From Neurospora crassa OR74A (lineage: Eukaryota > Ascomycota > Sordariomycetes > Sordariales > Sordariaceae): a stretch of 64,000 nucleotides of DNA. The notes beneath the pieces are model-generated. The model worked only from the letters and a program-made list of their open reading frames with translations, was not told where the DNA came from and ran no database searches. Below are positions 31,147 to 42,652 of the stretch, one piece after another. The position numbers were made by a program, and so were the translations under genes. The stretch is taken from assembly GCF_000182925.2 (NCBI RefSeq), contig NC_026501.1, positions 4,629,917 through 4,693,916 of the forward strand, in the 5' to 3' direction. Every line of letters begins with the position of its first letter. Positions within the stretch are counted from its first letter, which is position 1.

Positions 31147-33030
31147 CTACCAACCAAGACCAGGAATACGTCTATTGTACGCCTTTGCCTCCAACTCCGG
31201 CAACTCCTCTTTCCCCCTAGCCAACGCCTCCCGCACACGCTCATTCTCGACATCCCTTATCTTATTCCTCGCCGATTCCAGCCTTTCAACTCCCCTATCA
31301 ATAGTTTCGACATGTACATATAGCGGTATCTCAAGACCAGCATCCCTCGCCACCTCCGGCTCTCCAACCCGGTCTCTTAGCCCGTTCAGGCTGACCTGAA
31401 TGTTCTGCAGCTCAACAATGAGTTCGCTGACCTGTTTCACGGCTTCCGAGCGCTGGTCCTCAACCTTCCTAAGCAGCGCCAGCTGGTTGTTGTAGCTCTT
31501 GCGGTTCTCGGATTTGATGCCGATGTAGGTCCACAATTCCCAAAAGACCTCCTCCTTCTTTGCCTGTATGTGTTCCTGAGTTCTAGTCACGAAATCGTAT
31601 ATGACTTCGAGGTGGTCTTCCGCCCTCTGCAACGTAATCAGGACGGCTTGCGCTTCCCTTATCAGGTTGGCAATTTTGTCCGAGACGCGGATCGTGTGGT
31701 CGATGTACTGGTCCAGAAGCTTGCGCTCCGTGTAGGTGGATGGCTGAAAGGGGGAGAAGACCCAGTCCCACCACTCGCCCAAGATGCCGCGGTGCTTCAT
31801 GTCATCTGATAGTTCATCGATGTACCGAGATGTCCATCGGTTGACGCTGATTATGGAATCTATTGTTGATCCCACGCGGGTGTTGAACCTTTGAAGATCC
31901 CAAGTTGCCGAGCTAGCGGCGTCGATGTACCCGTCAAATTCAAGTATCAGTTGTTCTTTGCCGTGAAGCTGGCTGTAGCGAACCATGGTACGCAGGTCAC
32001 GGATGGCTAGCTCGGAGCGCTTCATCTCCAAAGGCAGCGAAGCACTTTCGGCAGCTTTTTCTAGAACCCCCTCAAAGCGATCCTGAATCTCTATCACAGG
32101 GTCGAACTGGATGTGCGTGTTTGTTTTCGCGGACATATCGAGACAGAATGGCAGGTTGAGCCATTTTGCGCCTGGTACACGACATACTGGTGATAAGGCC
32201 GTATAGAGGGATAATGTCGCCATGTTCTGGACCATCGAAAGGAGTCCAAAGATGAGATACACAGCTGCCAGAATGGCGATGGGTTTTTGCGCATATTTGA
32301 ACGCAAGGCCAACGACTCCCAAGGCCCAAGAAAAAGTGTTGAAAACGGCATCCGGTACCGAGTCGAAAAATCGGTCAAAAAACCCCTGAATCTCTGGCGC
32401 CTGTTGTCGTTTTGATGTCCCAAGTCTAGACCTCCTCATTTCTTCGACCCTCTCCTCAATATCCGCATTGACTTCGGTCTCCTCCCCTGACGAATGATGA
32501 TCCTTACGGAAGTCTGTTGATGGGTGACGGCCGGAACGATGTGTTTGTCGGTGGCGTAGACCAGGCAGCGAAGGCGGAAACTGTCGCACTGTCATGGACG
32601 ACCGTGCACTGGATCGTCGGCTGTCGACAAGTCTGCTATCTACATCGACCATGGGCATGTAAAACTCCTGTGGTGATGGCTGGATCCGGTGTCTCATGTT
32701 TTCGCGAGAAGCGTGCCGGACAGATTGTGGAATTGAAGGCCGGAAGGGAGTTCTCATGATGACTTGATCGTCGTCCTCGGCTCTGTGTAGGAAACTCTCG
32801 AGACTCTCGTCCTGTGACCCTCCTATACTGAATGGCTGAGATCCGTCCAAACTGAAGGGCTGGCTCCCCTCTATATGCGAGTGATCGCTTTGGCTGGACA
32901 GGATCATATCGTTGCCATCATAGTCGTCGGGCATCAATGAGGTGTCGAAGCTATCATTCTCGCCTCCCTCGACCATGCGCCACGAACTCGATACATTGGG
33001 CGGCTGCCCTGGTGGTTGACGTCCCGACAT
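31147..33030 (-). CDS. Uncharacterised membrane protein with C-terminal coiled coils
   Basis: A single open frame of 627 residues starting MSGRQPPGQPPNVSSS. Residues 1-220 are disordered, acidic and Ser-rich with two QPFSLDGS/QPFSIGGS-like repeats. Around 225-290 is a hydrophobic module (FFDRFFDSVPDAVFNTFSWA followed by AFKYAQKPIAILAAVYLIFG and a third hydrophobic stretch), likely one or two membrane helices plus an amphipathic helix. The rest is helical with coiled-coil periodicity and ends AYNRRIPGLGW. The conserved-looking tail and full-length frame argue for a real gene. The plan (disordered N terminus, membrane hairpin, long helical C terminus) would suit a nuclear-envelope or ER organiser, but this is a guess; I do not recognise the family. 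Confidence 0.78.
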   Translation of the reverse strand: MSGRQPPGQPPNVSSSWRMVEGGENDSFDTSLMPDDYDGNDMILSSQSDHSHIEGSQPFSLDGSQPFSIGGSQDESLESFLHRAEDDDQVIMRTPFRPSIPQSVRHASRENMRHRIQPSPQEFYMPMVDVDSRLVDSRRSSARSSMTVRQFPPSLPGLRHRQTHRSGRHPSTDFRKDHHSSGEETEVNADIEERVEEMRRSRLGTSKRQQAPEIQGFFDRFFDSVPDAVFNTFSWALGVVGLAFKYAQKPIAILAAVYLIFGLLSMVQNMATLSLYTALSPVCRVPGAKWLNLPFCLDMSAKTNTHIQFDPVIEIQDRFEGVLEKAAESASLPLEMKRSELAIRDLRTMVRYSQLHGKEQLILEFDGYIDAASSATWDLQRFNTRVGSTIDSIISVNRWTSRYIDELSDDMKHRGILGEWWDWVFSPFQPSTYTERKLLDQYIDHTIRVSDKIANLIREAQAVLITLQRAEDHLEVIYDFVTRTQEHIQAKKEEVFWELWTYIGIKSENRKSYNNQLALLRKVEDQRSEAVKQVSELIVELQNIQVSLNGLRDRVGEPEVARDAGLEIPLYVHVETIDRGVERLESARNKIRDVENERVREALARGKEELPELEAKAYNRRIPGLGW

Positions 33031-34213
33031 GGTTACATAAACACCATGGAATGAGCTCGTGGGGAAGCTATGATGAAAGTTGCGAAGTCAAGGTTTTATA
33101 GAGATGGGATCGCGATAACATGGAGCGTAAAGATCCAAGACGTCGGGATTGTTGGTTGGTGTGTGTGCACTTAGGCAACAGTGCTTCTTGTAGGTGTCCT
33201 GGTTTGATTTGATTGTTGACAGCGGGGGGACTCGGCCAATTCTTAATGGCAACTGATAACTGGTTCTTTGTTTACCGCGAAGTCGACTCCAGGCTTCAAG
33301 TCGCTCAAAAGCAAGGGGCGCATAGGCTAATACCGTGTAGAGGAGTCACGATAAGGCACCGATACACGGGGATAAGTGGTGAAAACGGAACTATCAGCTG
33401 AGGCGCGTGAGATCAGAGGTAACTGTTCTGCGGGTACAGGATGTATAGAAGAACAGGGGAGATGGGTATGTTCTTTGATAGTCCAGCAAATAGCCCTGGA
33501 GAGATGAGGCTGAGTGAGATGTCGTTAAACCAAGCAACTGGAATGCGACGGAAATGGACTAGGTGAAGGTTAAACTGTAGGGTAGGCGGAGAAGAGGAGG
33601 GAGAAGGCAACCAAACGTCAAGTCAAGGTGGTGTAAGGTACCGATGCACGCTGCTACAGTGTGTGTATGTGCCGCAGCGCATAAGTATCCTGTCACAGGA
33701 CGGGATGATGTGAAGAAAGAAAGAGTTCTGGTGACCTTGCTTTGTATCGTCGACTTCGGTCGGTCACAGAGAGCAGCAGGCAGGACGGTGACTCGGTGAA
33801 CATTGAAGTGGTGAGTGACGTCGAGAAGAATCACGATTCACGACGGCCAGCACCGCGTGTCTCACTTACATATAAAGGTAGGTACCTATCACCCCAAGTC
33901 ACCTGCCCCCGCCCGGCAGACAGGTGCCCCACTGAGGTGTGTTGACGGTAAACGGCCCCGAGCTGCCCGGGGTTGAGGTTGGAGGGCTGGCCCAGTGCAG
34001 TGGTGTCCACAATGGAAGCTCCCACCCAGGGCGGGGACCCCTTGCAGCGGCAGGGGCACATGGGATGAGCCGATCGCTGTCGCCAAGACAAGCGCGACAA
34101 AGAAGCCAGCCGCCATTCTGTCTGGAAAAGTCGGGTTTCCCGTGATCACACCCAATTCCAACACCTCTTAACGACGACCGCACATCCTGACAGTGTGGAG
34201 AGGCGACGGGAGG
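33031..34213. promoter_or_regulatory. Divergent upstream region of the membrane protein and mitochondrial ThrRS genes
   Basis: About 1.2 kb between divergent start codons. It contains TAGGTACCTA at 33879-33888 just after a TATAAA-like TATATAAAGG (33870-33878), and G/C-rich palindromic stretches at 33900-34060. No coding potential recognised. Confidence 0.45.
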
Positions 34214-35707
34214 ATGCTCTCTCCACGGCTTACAAGATGGACTTCGCGGGCTCTTTTGACCCGAGCTAGGGTACCGCTCGCTCGTCCTGCCATCTCCCAA
34301 GTCCAGGTGCGCCATCGGCTGTGCTCGTCTTGCGCCAGCGCGAACCCCGTCCCCACGAAGCCAGCAGCGCCCGACCATCGCGATCTCGGAACACAACAGG
34401 AGCTGTTCATGACCTCGATCTACAGCCCTGGATCGCCCATCTTCCTGCCCAATGGCGCCCGCATCTTCAACCGTCTTGTCGAATACCTCCGCAAGCAATA
34501 CGTTCACTATGGCTTTCAGGAAGTCATTACCCCGACCATCTACAAGAAGGCGCTCTGGGCCAAGTCGGGCCATCTCGAGAACTACGCCGACGACATGTTT
34601 ACCGTCACGAGCACATCCCCCTCGCGCGCCGATGTTACCGAGGCCGGCGAAGCCGACGAGTACGGACTCAAACCCATGAACTGCCCTGGCCATTGTCTGA
34701 TATTCGCGGCGCAAAAACGGAGCTATCGCGACCTCCCCATTCGCTACGCCGACTTTAGCCCCCTCCACCGTAACGAAATTTCGGGCGCATTGAGTGGCCT
34801 TACCCGTGTTCGCAGATTTCACCAAGACGACGGCCATATTTTCTGTCGACCGAATCAGATCGAGGACGAAATCAGCAAGACCCTCGAATTCATTCGACGC
34901 GTATACAAGGACTTCCGCCTGGGATCGTATCGTTTGAAGCTTTCCACGAGACCCGAAAACCATATCGGTAGTCTGGAGGATTGGGAGCATGCAGAAGGAT
35001 CCTTGAAACGAGCGCTGGACAATTCGGGAGAGCCATGGACCTTGAACGAGGGAGATGGTGCCTTTTACGGGCCCAAGATCGATGTAATCCTCAAGGACTC
35101 GGACGGAAAGGAACATCAGACGGCCACCATCCAGCTCGACTTCCAGCTGCCCAAGCGGTTCGAGCTCGAGTATCAGGCGCCAGCTCCCGAACTGGAGGCC
35201 AAGGGTGAGACAACTACGGACCCCGAGCTCCTTGCTGTCTCCGGACCCGTGAGACCTGTTATGATCCACCGGGCTGTCCTAGGCTCGGCGGAGCGCATGT
35301 TCGCTTTGCTGATTGAGCACTATAATGGCAAATGGCCATTTTGGCTGAACCCCAGACAGGGCATTGTCCTCACAGTAAACGACAGTGAGCCGGTGTTACA
35401 ATTCGCGCGCAATACGCAGAAGGTGCTGCTGGGTACAGACTCTGCAGATGTTCACGTATCCCCGTCGGGCCTTGCTGTCGACCTCGATGACAGTGCGCGC
35501 AGTCTGTCGCTCAAGATTCGCGAGGCCAAGACCAAGGGTTATGGTATGATCATCGTGGTTGGCCCCAAGGATATTGCCAATGGCACTGTCACGGTTGATG
35601 CTACCGGCGGTCTTCAGACAGGCGACAAGCCGGCGCAGAAGAACCTCGTCATGACGCCTGAGGAGCTGCTGCAATTCATGAAGACCAAGGTAGATGCATA
35701 CGAATGA
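34214..35707 (+). CDS. mst1: Threonyl-tRNA synthetase, mitochondrial
   Basis: One exon from the first in-frame ATG at 34214 gives 497 residues. The N terminus MLSPRLTRWTSRALLTRARV is rich in Arg and lacks acids, as in a mitochondrial presequence. The class II core has motif 1 around GFQEVITPTIYKKALW, the zinc-site MNCPGHC near 155, motif 2 RNEISGALSGLTRVRRFHQD near 186 and motif 3 HRAVLGSAERMFALL near 350, then an anticodon-binding domain (ending EELLQFMKTKVDAYE). There is no N-terminal TGS/editing region, as in yeast Mst1, which distinguishes it from the cytosolic enzyme. It charges mitochondrial tRNA-Thr in the matrix. A GTG 21 bases upstream is in frame but is not expected to be used. Confidence 0.93.
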   Translation: MLSPRLTRWTSRALLTRARVPLARPAISQVQVRHRLCSSCASANPVPTKPAAPDHRDLGTQQELFMTSIYSPGSPIFLPNGARIFNRLVEYLRKQYVHYGFQEVITPTIYKKALWAKSGHLENYADDMFTVTSTSPSRADVTEAGEADEYGLKPMNCPGHCLIFAAQKRSYRDLPIRYADFSPLHRNEISGALSGLTRVRRFHQDDGHIFCRPNQIEDEISKTLEFIRRVYKDFRLGSYRLKLSTRPENHIGSLEDWEHAEGSLKRALDNSGEPWTLNEGDGAFYGPKIDVILKDSDGKEHQTATIQLDFQLPKRFELEYQAPAPELEAKGETTTDPELLAVSGPVRPVMIHRAVLGSAERMFALLIEHYNGKWPFWLNPRQGIVLTVNDSEPVLQFARNTQKVLLGTDSADVHVSPSGLAVDLDDSARSLSLKIREAKTKGYGMIIVVGPKDIANGTVTVDATGGLQTGDKPAQKNLVMTPEELLQFMKTKVDAYE

Positions 35708-36258
35708 ACGATTGCCTGCCGTTCTGCGTAAGCTACCACTTTGTCTCCGCGTCGTACGAGGTCTCCTACTTTGTCTCTCGGTATTCTCAGTCGTGCAATC
35801 CGTCCAATATCTCAAAAATTGTGACTTGCTTGTTTTGCTTTGTAGTGCCGGTCAGACAAGGCTGATCACAGCACGTTGAGCAAGTGCCGGCGATGACGCA
35901 GTGCCGCCGCTAGTGTATGTACATGGGAAAGTGAAGTGGGGCTACCATTTCTTCCTCCAGTTGGCTTTTGTTATCTCCCCTGTCGTGCACCACTTCCAGA
36001 GCTTCCTGCGGTTCCTTGACACAAGACGATCGCCGGGCACCTTCCAGTCCCCCCAGCACTTGAAGCAGCGCTAGGGAACAGCGGCCCTGAGCCCCTCCCC
36101 CACCGGCACCAACGGGACCGGGAGCTCTCCACCGCTGCCAGGGGCACCATACCCGTTCCAACTCCTATCCCATTACATTGAGGTTGCTACCTCTACCTAC
36201 AACTTTTGGCAAAACATCGTCCTAGTTACTTTCCTATAACCCAAGCAGATAACCAGCC
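35708..36258. other. Intergenic region between mst1 and the Maf gene
   Basis: About 550 bases between tandem plus-strand genes, holding the mst1 3' UTR and the promoter of the next gene. The latter has C-rich runs (36098-36125). No ORF of interest. Confidence 0.5.
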
Positions 36259-37187
36259 ATGGATCCCACTGCTCCTGAACCCGAGAACCCACCGGCTTAC
36301 ATCGCCGCAGCCCGCCGGCATGGAATACCACTCCGGCAGAGCGCCCCCATCAAACGGGGCCCTATGCCCCTTCAGCTTCCCATCCTTGATCATCTACGTA
36401 CCAAGAGGGTGATTTTGGCGTCGGCATCGCCTCGACGAAAAGCTCTCCTCAACCAGGTAAGTCATCATCTTTATACTACGGTCTACTCAAGTCTAACAAG
36501 TTTACCAAACAGCTTGGCTTGCACGACGTCGAAATATTCCCATCAGACAAGCCCGAAGACGTCGAAAAGGGCAAGATTACTCCCGAAGAATATGTTGCCG
36601 AGACGGCCCGCCGCAAAATCCTGCACGTGTACGAGCAGGCCCTCAGGCAACAAGAAGAAGACGAGCAGAACAAGAACGTAGAGAGGCCTGCCGATCCAGC
36701 CCTTGTCATCTCCGCCGACACCGTCATCGCTACACGCTCCGGTCGGATCCTCGAGAAGCCGCGCGACGAGCAGGACCACATCCGCATGCTGAAACACCTT
36801 CGCGACACGCGTGTGCACCGTGTGCTGACGGCTGTGTGCGTGCTCGCCCCAAAGGACAACGCAGCCCATCCGGGATATGAGCTAGAGACGCACGTGGAAG
36901 ACACCGAGGTTTACTTTGCGCAGGCTCGTGACGGACTGCCCGATGACGTAATTGAGGCCTACGTCAAGACGCGCGAGGGTGCGGATAAGGCTGGCGGCTA
37001 TGCCATCCAGGGAATCGGAGGTATGGTGCTGATTGACAAGATTGAGGGTAGCGTGGACAATGTTGTTGGGTTGCCGGTTAGGAAAACCTTGCAGTTGGCA
37101 GAGAAGGTGATCTTCAAGCAGGGCATCGAAGATGACGATATTGGCAGCGATGAGGAGGATGATGATGAAGAACCCTATCAAGACTGA
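36259..37187 (+). CDS. Maf-family nucleoside triphosphate pyrophosphatase
   Basis: Two exons, 36259-36456 and 36513-37187, give 290 residues. After about 50 N-terminal residues not found in bacterial Maf comes the signature LASASPRRKALL (residue 53 on), then the catalytic block VISADTVIA near 131 and the conserved end DKAGGYAIQGIGG and IEGSVDNVVGLP. Maf/ASMTL-type enzymes hydrolyse non-canonical or methylated nucleotides (such as dTTP, UTP and m7GTP) to monophosphates in the cytosol, acting as house-cleaning enzymes. The acidic C-terminal tail (DDDIGSDEEDDDEE) is an addition. The 56-nt intron has a gtctaac branch. It ends only 245 bp from the convergent D-amino-acid oxidase gene. Confidence 0.92.
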
Positions 37188-37432
37188 TGCAGGGGTACCA
37201 ACTGGTTGAAGCTGCCGATAAACACAGGGACGGGAGCCCTGGCCACGGTAGTTCTACTAACTAATTGACCGGGGGTGACGGAATGAAGGGCCAGGTGCCC
37301 ATACAGAGCTTAGAACGTCAACATACGATAGACAAGAATAATGATGGGACTAGAATGCCCTTTCAGCAAGAAGTCTGTGAAGTGAAAACTCAATTTCATG
37401 GCATATGTTGACTTATACATCGAGCCGTGGGT

Positions 37433-38686
37433 CTACAACCTCGAACCCTTCTCGCTCTCAAGATGCCCCTGAATGCCCTCAATCACACCCTCCGCCACAC
37501 CCCAAGACAACTCATACCCTCTCCCTCCCAACCCATAGGCATGCATCACGAAACCAGCCCCATCCACCACCTCCCCCTCCAGCCTCAACCCCCCTTTCCT
37601 CGTCGGCCTCCTCCCCACGATATCCCTCACCGGCGTCAACCGCGTCTTCCCATCTGCCAATATCCTCGGATACGTCCCCTCAAACGCCCTCAACAACCTC
37701 TCCCTTACCTCCGGATCCGGCTTCGGATCCCAATTATCTGGCTCCTTGGTGCCGCCGATAATGGTGCCCGCCTTGAACCCTCTGGGTACACAAAACGTCC
37801 AGGTCCCATCCGCATTCTGTCTCGTCACCGTCGCATCGCACGGTTCCTGGACCAAGCACGTCTGTCCCCGCGTGGGGAACACCATCTCGTCGTCACCTAA
37901 TCCGATGCCGGTGGCGTTCACCACCGCGTCCGCTGGGGGGATTGTCGCTCCGAATTCTTGGACCGAGTCGGAGAATAACTGGAACACTTCCGCAACAGAA
38001 CGCACGTCCCGCTTAAACACCTTCCCGCCCCTGGCAATGATCTGCCCCAAAAGGAACAAGCAGTATTGCATCGGATTCACGCACCACGTGTCGTACTCGC
38101 AGCCCCATTGAACCTTGTCATCGGGGAACTCGTGAGTCTCCAGCACGCGAAAGTGGCCGGGTAGTCCTAGCTCTTGTGACGCCCGCTGAGGGGTCAGGGA
38201 GGTGTACTCGGGCCCCGGAGATTCGAGGTATTCGATTCCCTTGAGGAAGGTGATGCCCGCCTGTTGGTCCTGGCCCTGGCTCTGGAAAAGTTGCATGCGG
38301 TGGAAGGTGGAGAGGGAAAAGGCGTGTTCGCGGATGCGGAGGGCGTGCTCGGCTTGTTGGGTGGGGGTTAAAGGAGTAGAGGAGGAGGAGGAGGAGGGTG
38401 GGAAGGGGGGCACCCAGCGGTTGTGGGCGCCGCCCCAGGGGGAGGTGAAGTTGATTTGGGATCGGGGATCGATGGATTCAAAGGGGGCAGGAAGGTCTTT
38501 GGCGAGGATGGTGGTGGCGTAGTTGGCTTCGAGGAGGGCGAGGGCGGAGGACAGGCCGATTACGCCGGCGCTTGGATTTTGGGAGTCATGTTAGATTATC
38601 CAGGGCAGAGCAATGATTTGCTATTCATGATGCATCAGATGTCATACTAACCCGATAACGACGACGTGCCCCTTGGGTTCAGACAT
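37433..38686 (-). CDS. D-amino-acid oxidase (peroxisomal FAD enzyme)
   Basis: Two exons on the minus strand, 38686-38652 and 38570-37433, give 390 residues. The splice rebuilds the FAD-binding dinucleotide fold VVVIGAGVIGLSSALALLEA at residues 8-27. Further family features are SPWGGAHNRW, the middle block with CEYDTWCVNPMQYCLFLLG, and the C-terminal HAYGLGGRGYELSWGVAEGV, matching the DAO signature. The protein ends SRL, a peroxisomal targeting signal type 1. The enzyme oxidises D-amino acids to keto acids, ammonia and hydrogen peroxide. The 81-nt intron has a tctaac branch and aag acceptor. D-aspartate oxidase is the closest alternative; substrate choice cannot be read from sequence alone. 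Confidence 0.92.
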
Positions 38687-40431
38687 GATGATGCTAAATA
38701 ATCTCCGTGGACTCGTGGTGTAGGACACTATTGAATGTCTTGGGGCGAAGCTCACAATCAGAGGAGGCGGCGAGGTTCGAGTAGAAGAAGGTCTGAGGGA
38801 ATATGTCGTGGTGGTTGGAAACCTCAAATGCATCAGTGGATTGACTAATTCACACGACGATGCTTGAGTCTTGTAAGTCGTGAAGGTATTGCCAATATCA
38901 AAAATAACAAGGATTCTTGGGGACCTTTTATACTATTCAGATACGTCAACGGTTGATATCAACACAAGGCTCCGTCTTCGCAATCATCGCCAACGATAAT
39001 CAACCGTGTCGCTCATGGGACGATAAGCCGCACACATATATGCAGAGCACGATTAGAATCAGGCACACGACGCCAAGAGGAGCTAGAAAACGTGGAATGA
39101 CCATTAAAGGCAGACTCGGGAAGCATTCCGGAAATGGAAGGAATGCGGTGCGGTCAGCCGTCCATAGAGGTATGTACAGTTCGATACGGGTTTGTGTCTT
39201 AGCTCAAGATCTCAGGTTAACTTCCCTGAGCGTTGTCATTTCTGGCCGATTCGTTGTAATCTTCGATTAAAGTGAGATTGGGGTTGTGAATATGCTTCTT
39301 CCGGAAGTTTAGATAGGTACCGTTGTGGATCTTCTCTAATGCCTTTCCGGTTCCTACCTAGCTACTCATCCAACTTCACGGTATGGGAATATTCGAAATC
39401 AAAATTGATCTCGTCCAGTGTACCGAGATAGTTACCGAGCTAACAAACAAACCAGCACTAGATTGTTTATAGAGGTAGCCTGACGGACAAAGTCCGGTCT
39501 AAGAGCGCGGCTGCCCCGTGCCGGCTCGAAGACCGCCCGGAATTCCCCACTTTGGGCCGAACTGTACCAAAGGATTGGCAGTTCTCCGAAAATCGACCCC
39601 GGAGGCGACTGGAAAGGGTTGCTGTTTCTTCTAAGTTCTGCGAAAAAGAAAAGGGAGAGAGAAGGGGAAGAGGGGAGACAATCATGTCTGGAATGCCACA
39701 GGTAGACATCATGTATCTCCAATGGAAAATCTGGAAGATATAAGACCTCAAGATCGTTCATCGCTCTTTTATACTAGGTCACCCGTCTGCGACTATAATA
39801 GTAAAATAAGGGCTAATCATGGCAACGTCTTTTGAACTCTTCATTCTTTTGGTTCAGTTATTCTCTCAGAATCCAACGTAAATTCTCGATTTACTCTTTA
39901 CCAAATTTCTTCTCACTTGAACAAATGGTCAAACAGTTTGCGTCAGGCAACTAGTCCAGTCTACGACCTAAATAAAGAGAAGCTCAGTCAGCAACTACCA
40001 AGCAGTCCATGCAATCAGCCAACTATGTACATTCGCTTTGAGATCCAACAGAGTGGGAAAATATTCGTGGAATGTCGCATCAAAGATCTTGCATTCAAAT
40101 CAGTGTCAAAACTCACACCCCAAAACCGTACACTATGCCCACGCTGAGTGGATCTTCGTTCGCGAATTCCAAAGACGGGACTGCGAGGATAGAGAATGGA
40201 AGGATGGTCAAGATATGTATAGAAGCATGTTTTTTCTTCTTCTACTCCTTCTTCTATCCACCCATGCAAACGAATCGGTAGGTAGGCAACAACAGCTCAC
40301 CGCAACCCATGAAGAAGTTGTGCATGGTGCCCACGCACGACATCGCGAAACTAACAGATGTAACTGTATCCGGGAGTCTCTCGTGCCGGTACCATAATAG
40401 AAATTCATGAGGTTGCCTCATTGACTTGTGC

Positions 40432-40452
40432 GGGGGGGGGGGGGGGGGGGGG
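40432..40452 (+). repeat. Poly(G)21 tract
   Basis: Twenty-one consecutive G residues in noncoding DNA. Such a run can form a G-quadruplex and is prone to sequencing error, so the count is only as good as the assembly. Confidence 0.9.
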
Positions 40453-40483
40453 AGAGTAACGGCGCGGATCTATGTATGTGATG

Positions 40484-40511
40484 AAAAAAAAAAAAAAAAA
40501 AAAAAAAAAAA
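40484..40511 (+). repeat. Poly(A)28 tract
   Basis: Twenty-eight consecutive A residues 31 bp after the poly(G) tract. It could be a simple mononucleotide expansion or the tail of a retroposed transcript. I could not see target-site duplications. Confidence 0.9.
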
Positions 40512-42652
40512 GACGAGTAACAGCCGCTTATGACTCGCAGGTGATTCTCGTTCCCGGTAAAGAGCGACGCATCTCGTCTGTCTCCGTGGATCTCCGTACC
40601 GGCGAAGGAGAACTAAATCCAGGACGGAATTGATCAAGCCGCCCACGGAGCTCGTGTTCATCGATATGTACTTGAGAATAGCCTTTGGGTTTATACAGAA
40701 CCGGAGAAACCTAGTTGAACTTTTGTAAGGATCCGTCTCACCTTGGAAATCAGCCCAGGAGTGTAGAAGCAAAAAAGGGGGTTTTCTGTGCAGACTGTGA
40801 GCTTATCCAGCCCTCGGCCGATGTACAAAGGGTCATCATTCCACGGGACGGATATTCCTTGATTTGCACAACGCCGCTCGGAAATGAAAATGGTCTTTAT
40901 CACCGTACCCATTCGACAGCGATAACGCGGTTATTCCGTTCGTGGCGGCAAAGGCGGCCACCTGAAGCGACCTTGTCAACGCGGCGGCCGTTCCTGATGG
41001 CCATCCATTAGTACATTAGTTATAGGTAACACGAGGGCAAAATTGCGCTTCAACGACCCTATCGGCAGCTGATAAGTCGTGATCGCAATCAGACAGCCGC
41101 CACATGTGTCTGCGATAGCTGAATCGCGCCGAGGAGGTTTTGGGGCGGAGATCACTGAAATTTGACTATGTTGAACAGCAACCCAAGTGACATTGTCGGG
41201 TCACATACCCTCGGGACGGGAGCAAGTAGTATGATTTGATGACACACTTGCATCTGTATACCAGAGCCTGGACCTGATCTTCATCATCTTAATCATCTTA
41301 ACCGTAGATGAAGACACCATCAGTACCTTGCCGCATCGTCCAAAGCATGACACTTTCACAGCAATCAACGACTGCCAGATGTAGTAAATGCCAAGACTTC
41401 CTACGAAAGAACTCAATCAGGATGACGGCCGAGACAGGAATGCAACTGCGCGTAGAGGTACGCAAAGAGCGGGCAGTCAGCGCAGTGAAGAAAAGACCAA
41501 ACTTTCTTGGCGGCATTGGAAAAGGTTGTCGATATGGAAACCACTTCCGCCAGCCAGAGGACGGTACACACTCTTGTGAAATGTGATGTCGCTGCTCGCT
41601 CAAGTGCTGCCCGATGCGACTTTGACAAAGGGCGTCTAGATGCAGCGTGATCCGGTCGCTGATTGGTCACTCACCCCCAAGTCCGTCTCATCGGAGCCAG
41701 GGGTCCAAGAGGGTCTCACCACCCCAGTAACCCCAGGCAACTCCCCAGAATGGATCAGAACTGATCCTAGCAGCTATTTTGGGCGGCTATTCCTTTCTAT
41801 CTTTCACCTAGTTTCCCGCCGTACAGTTGCTTCCGACCACTCACACAGCTCTCCTGTCTGCCCACCCAACGCAAGTGGAAGTTCAACAACCACTCCCACC
41901 ACTGGTCTCTTCTCAGTCCACGGTGCCCCCCCCCCGTCCCGTTGGAGTCGTTGCCCACATCGAAAGCCAGGAACCAAGCGCTTAGAATACATCGCGATTG
42001 GAAGGATCTCACGCACTCGGAAGGGATGGGGCCAGCCAGGGCAGACCACACAGCAATGAGCTGCACCTCCTCGGCGCTGCTGCTCTTCCTCCACCCTGAT
42101 CAGTGACCTTTTCTTGGGTGGTAGCGTCGGTCTTTATGCCGGTCTGTGAGCCCTAGTTCGCCCGGGTCTAAGAGAATGCGTGTAGCTTGGGAGCGAGAGC
42201 GGGAAGAGCACTGTGTAAGGCGTATGATTGCGGACACCCACGGCAGGGCAAGACCACATGGTAGAACAAATATGTATTGAGGGGGCCCAGTCTTCCTGTG
42301 CCGATGACAAGATCTTCTTGTCGTGTTCCGACGGATTGGTTCTTCTATCAACCTTATTCCCGCCTCGCCGGTCCTGTCCCTGCTCTCTGCTCCCGGGAGC
42401 CGTTTGATGCCATCGTCCGGATATCTGTTGACAGATCCTTGGGTTTGATTTATTCGTTTTATTTGATCTGCGATCATGTCTCGGTAGCAGGTCGACTGCC
42501 ATTTCCTTGTGATACCTCTATTGACCTTTCGTGGGTCGGTCATTGAGTTCAACGAAGACGAAGAGGAAAGAAGATCGACGATTCCTACGAATAACGACCA
42601 CTACTACGCCTGGAATAACCTCCGTTGAATCATTAGGATCGCACTATCAGAT

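Larger units (their letters stand above)
38687..42652. other. 4.0-kb gene-poor divergent region
   Basis: No convincing gene between the D-amino-acid oxidase start and the unknown 731-residue protein. Notable contents are a G21 run (40432-40452) and an A28 run (40484-40511) 31 bp apart, and a C10 run at 41936-41945. Short ORFs on both strands lack family resemblance. The last few hundred bases would be the leader of the downstream plus-strand gene. Confidence 0.45.

Noticed and set aside
27571-38686. Urease and D-amino-acid oxidase as a nitrogen-salvage cluster
   Set aside because: They are 7 kb apart with three unrelated genes between; shared ammonia release alone does not show a functional cluster.
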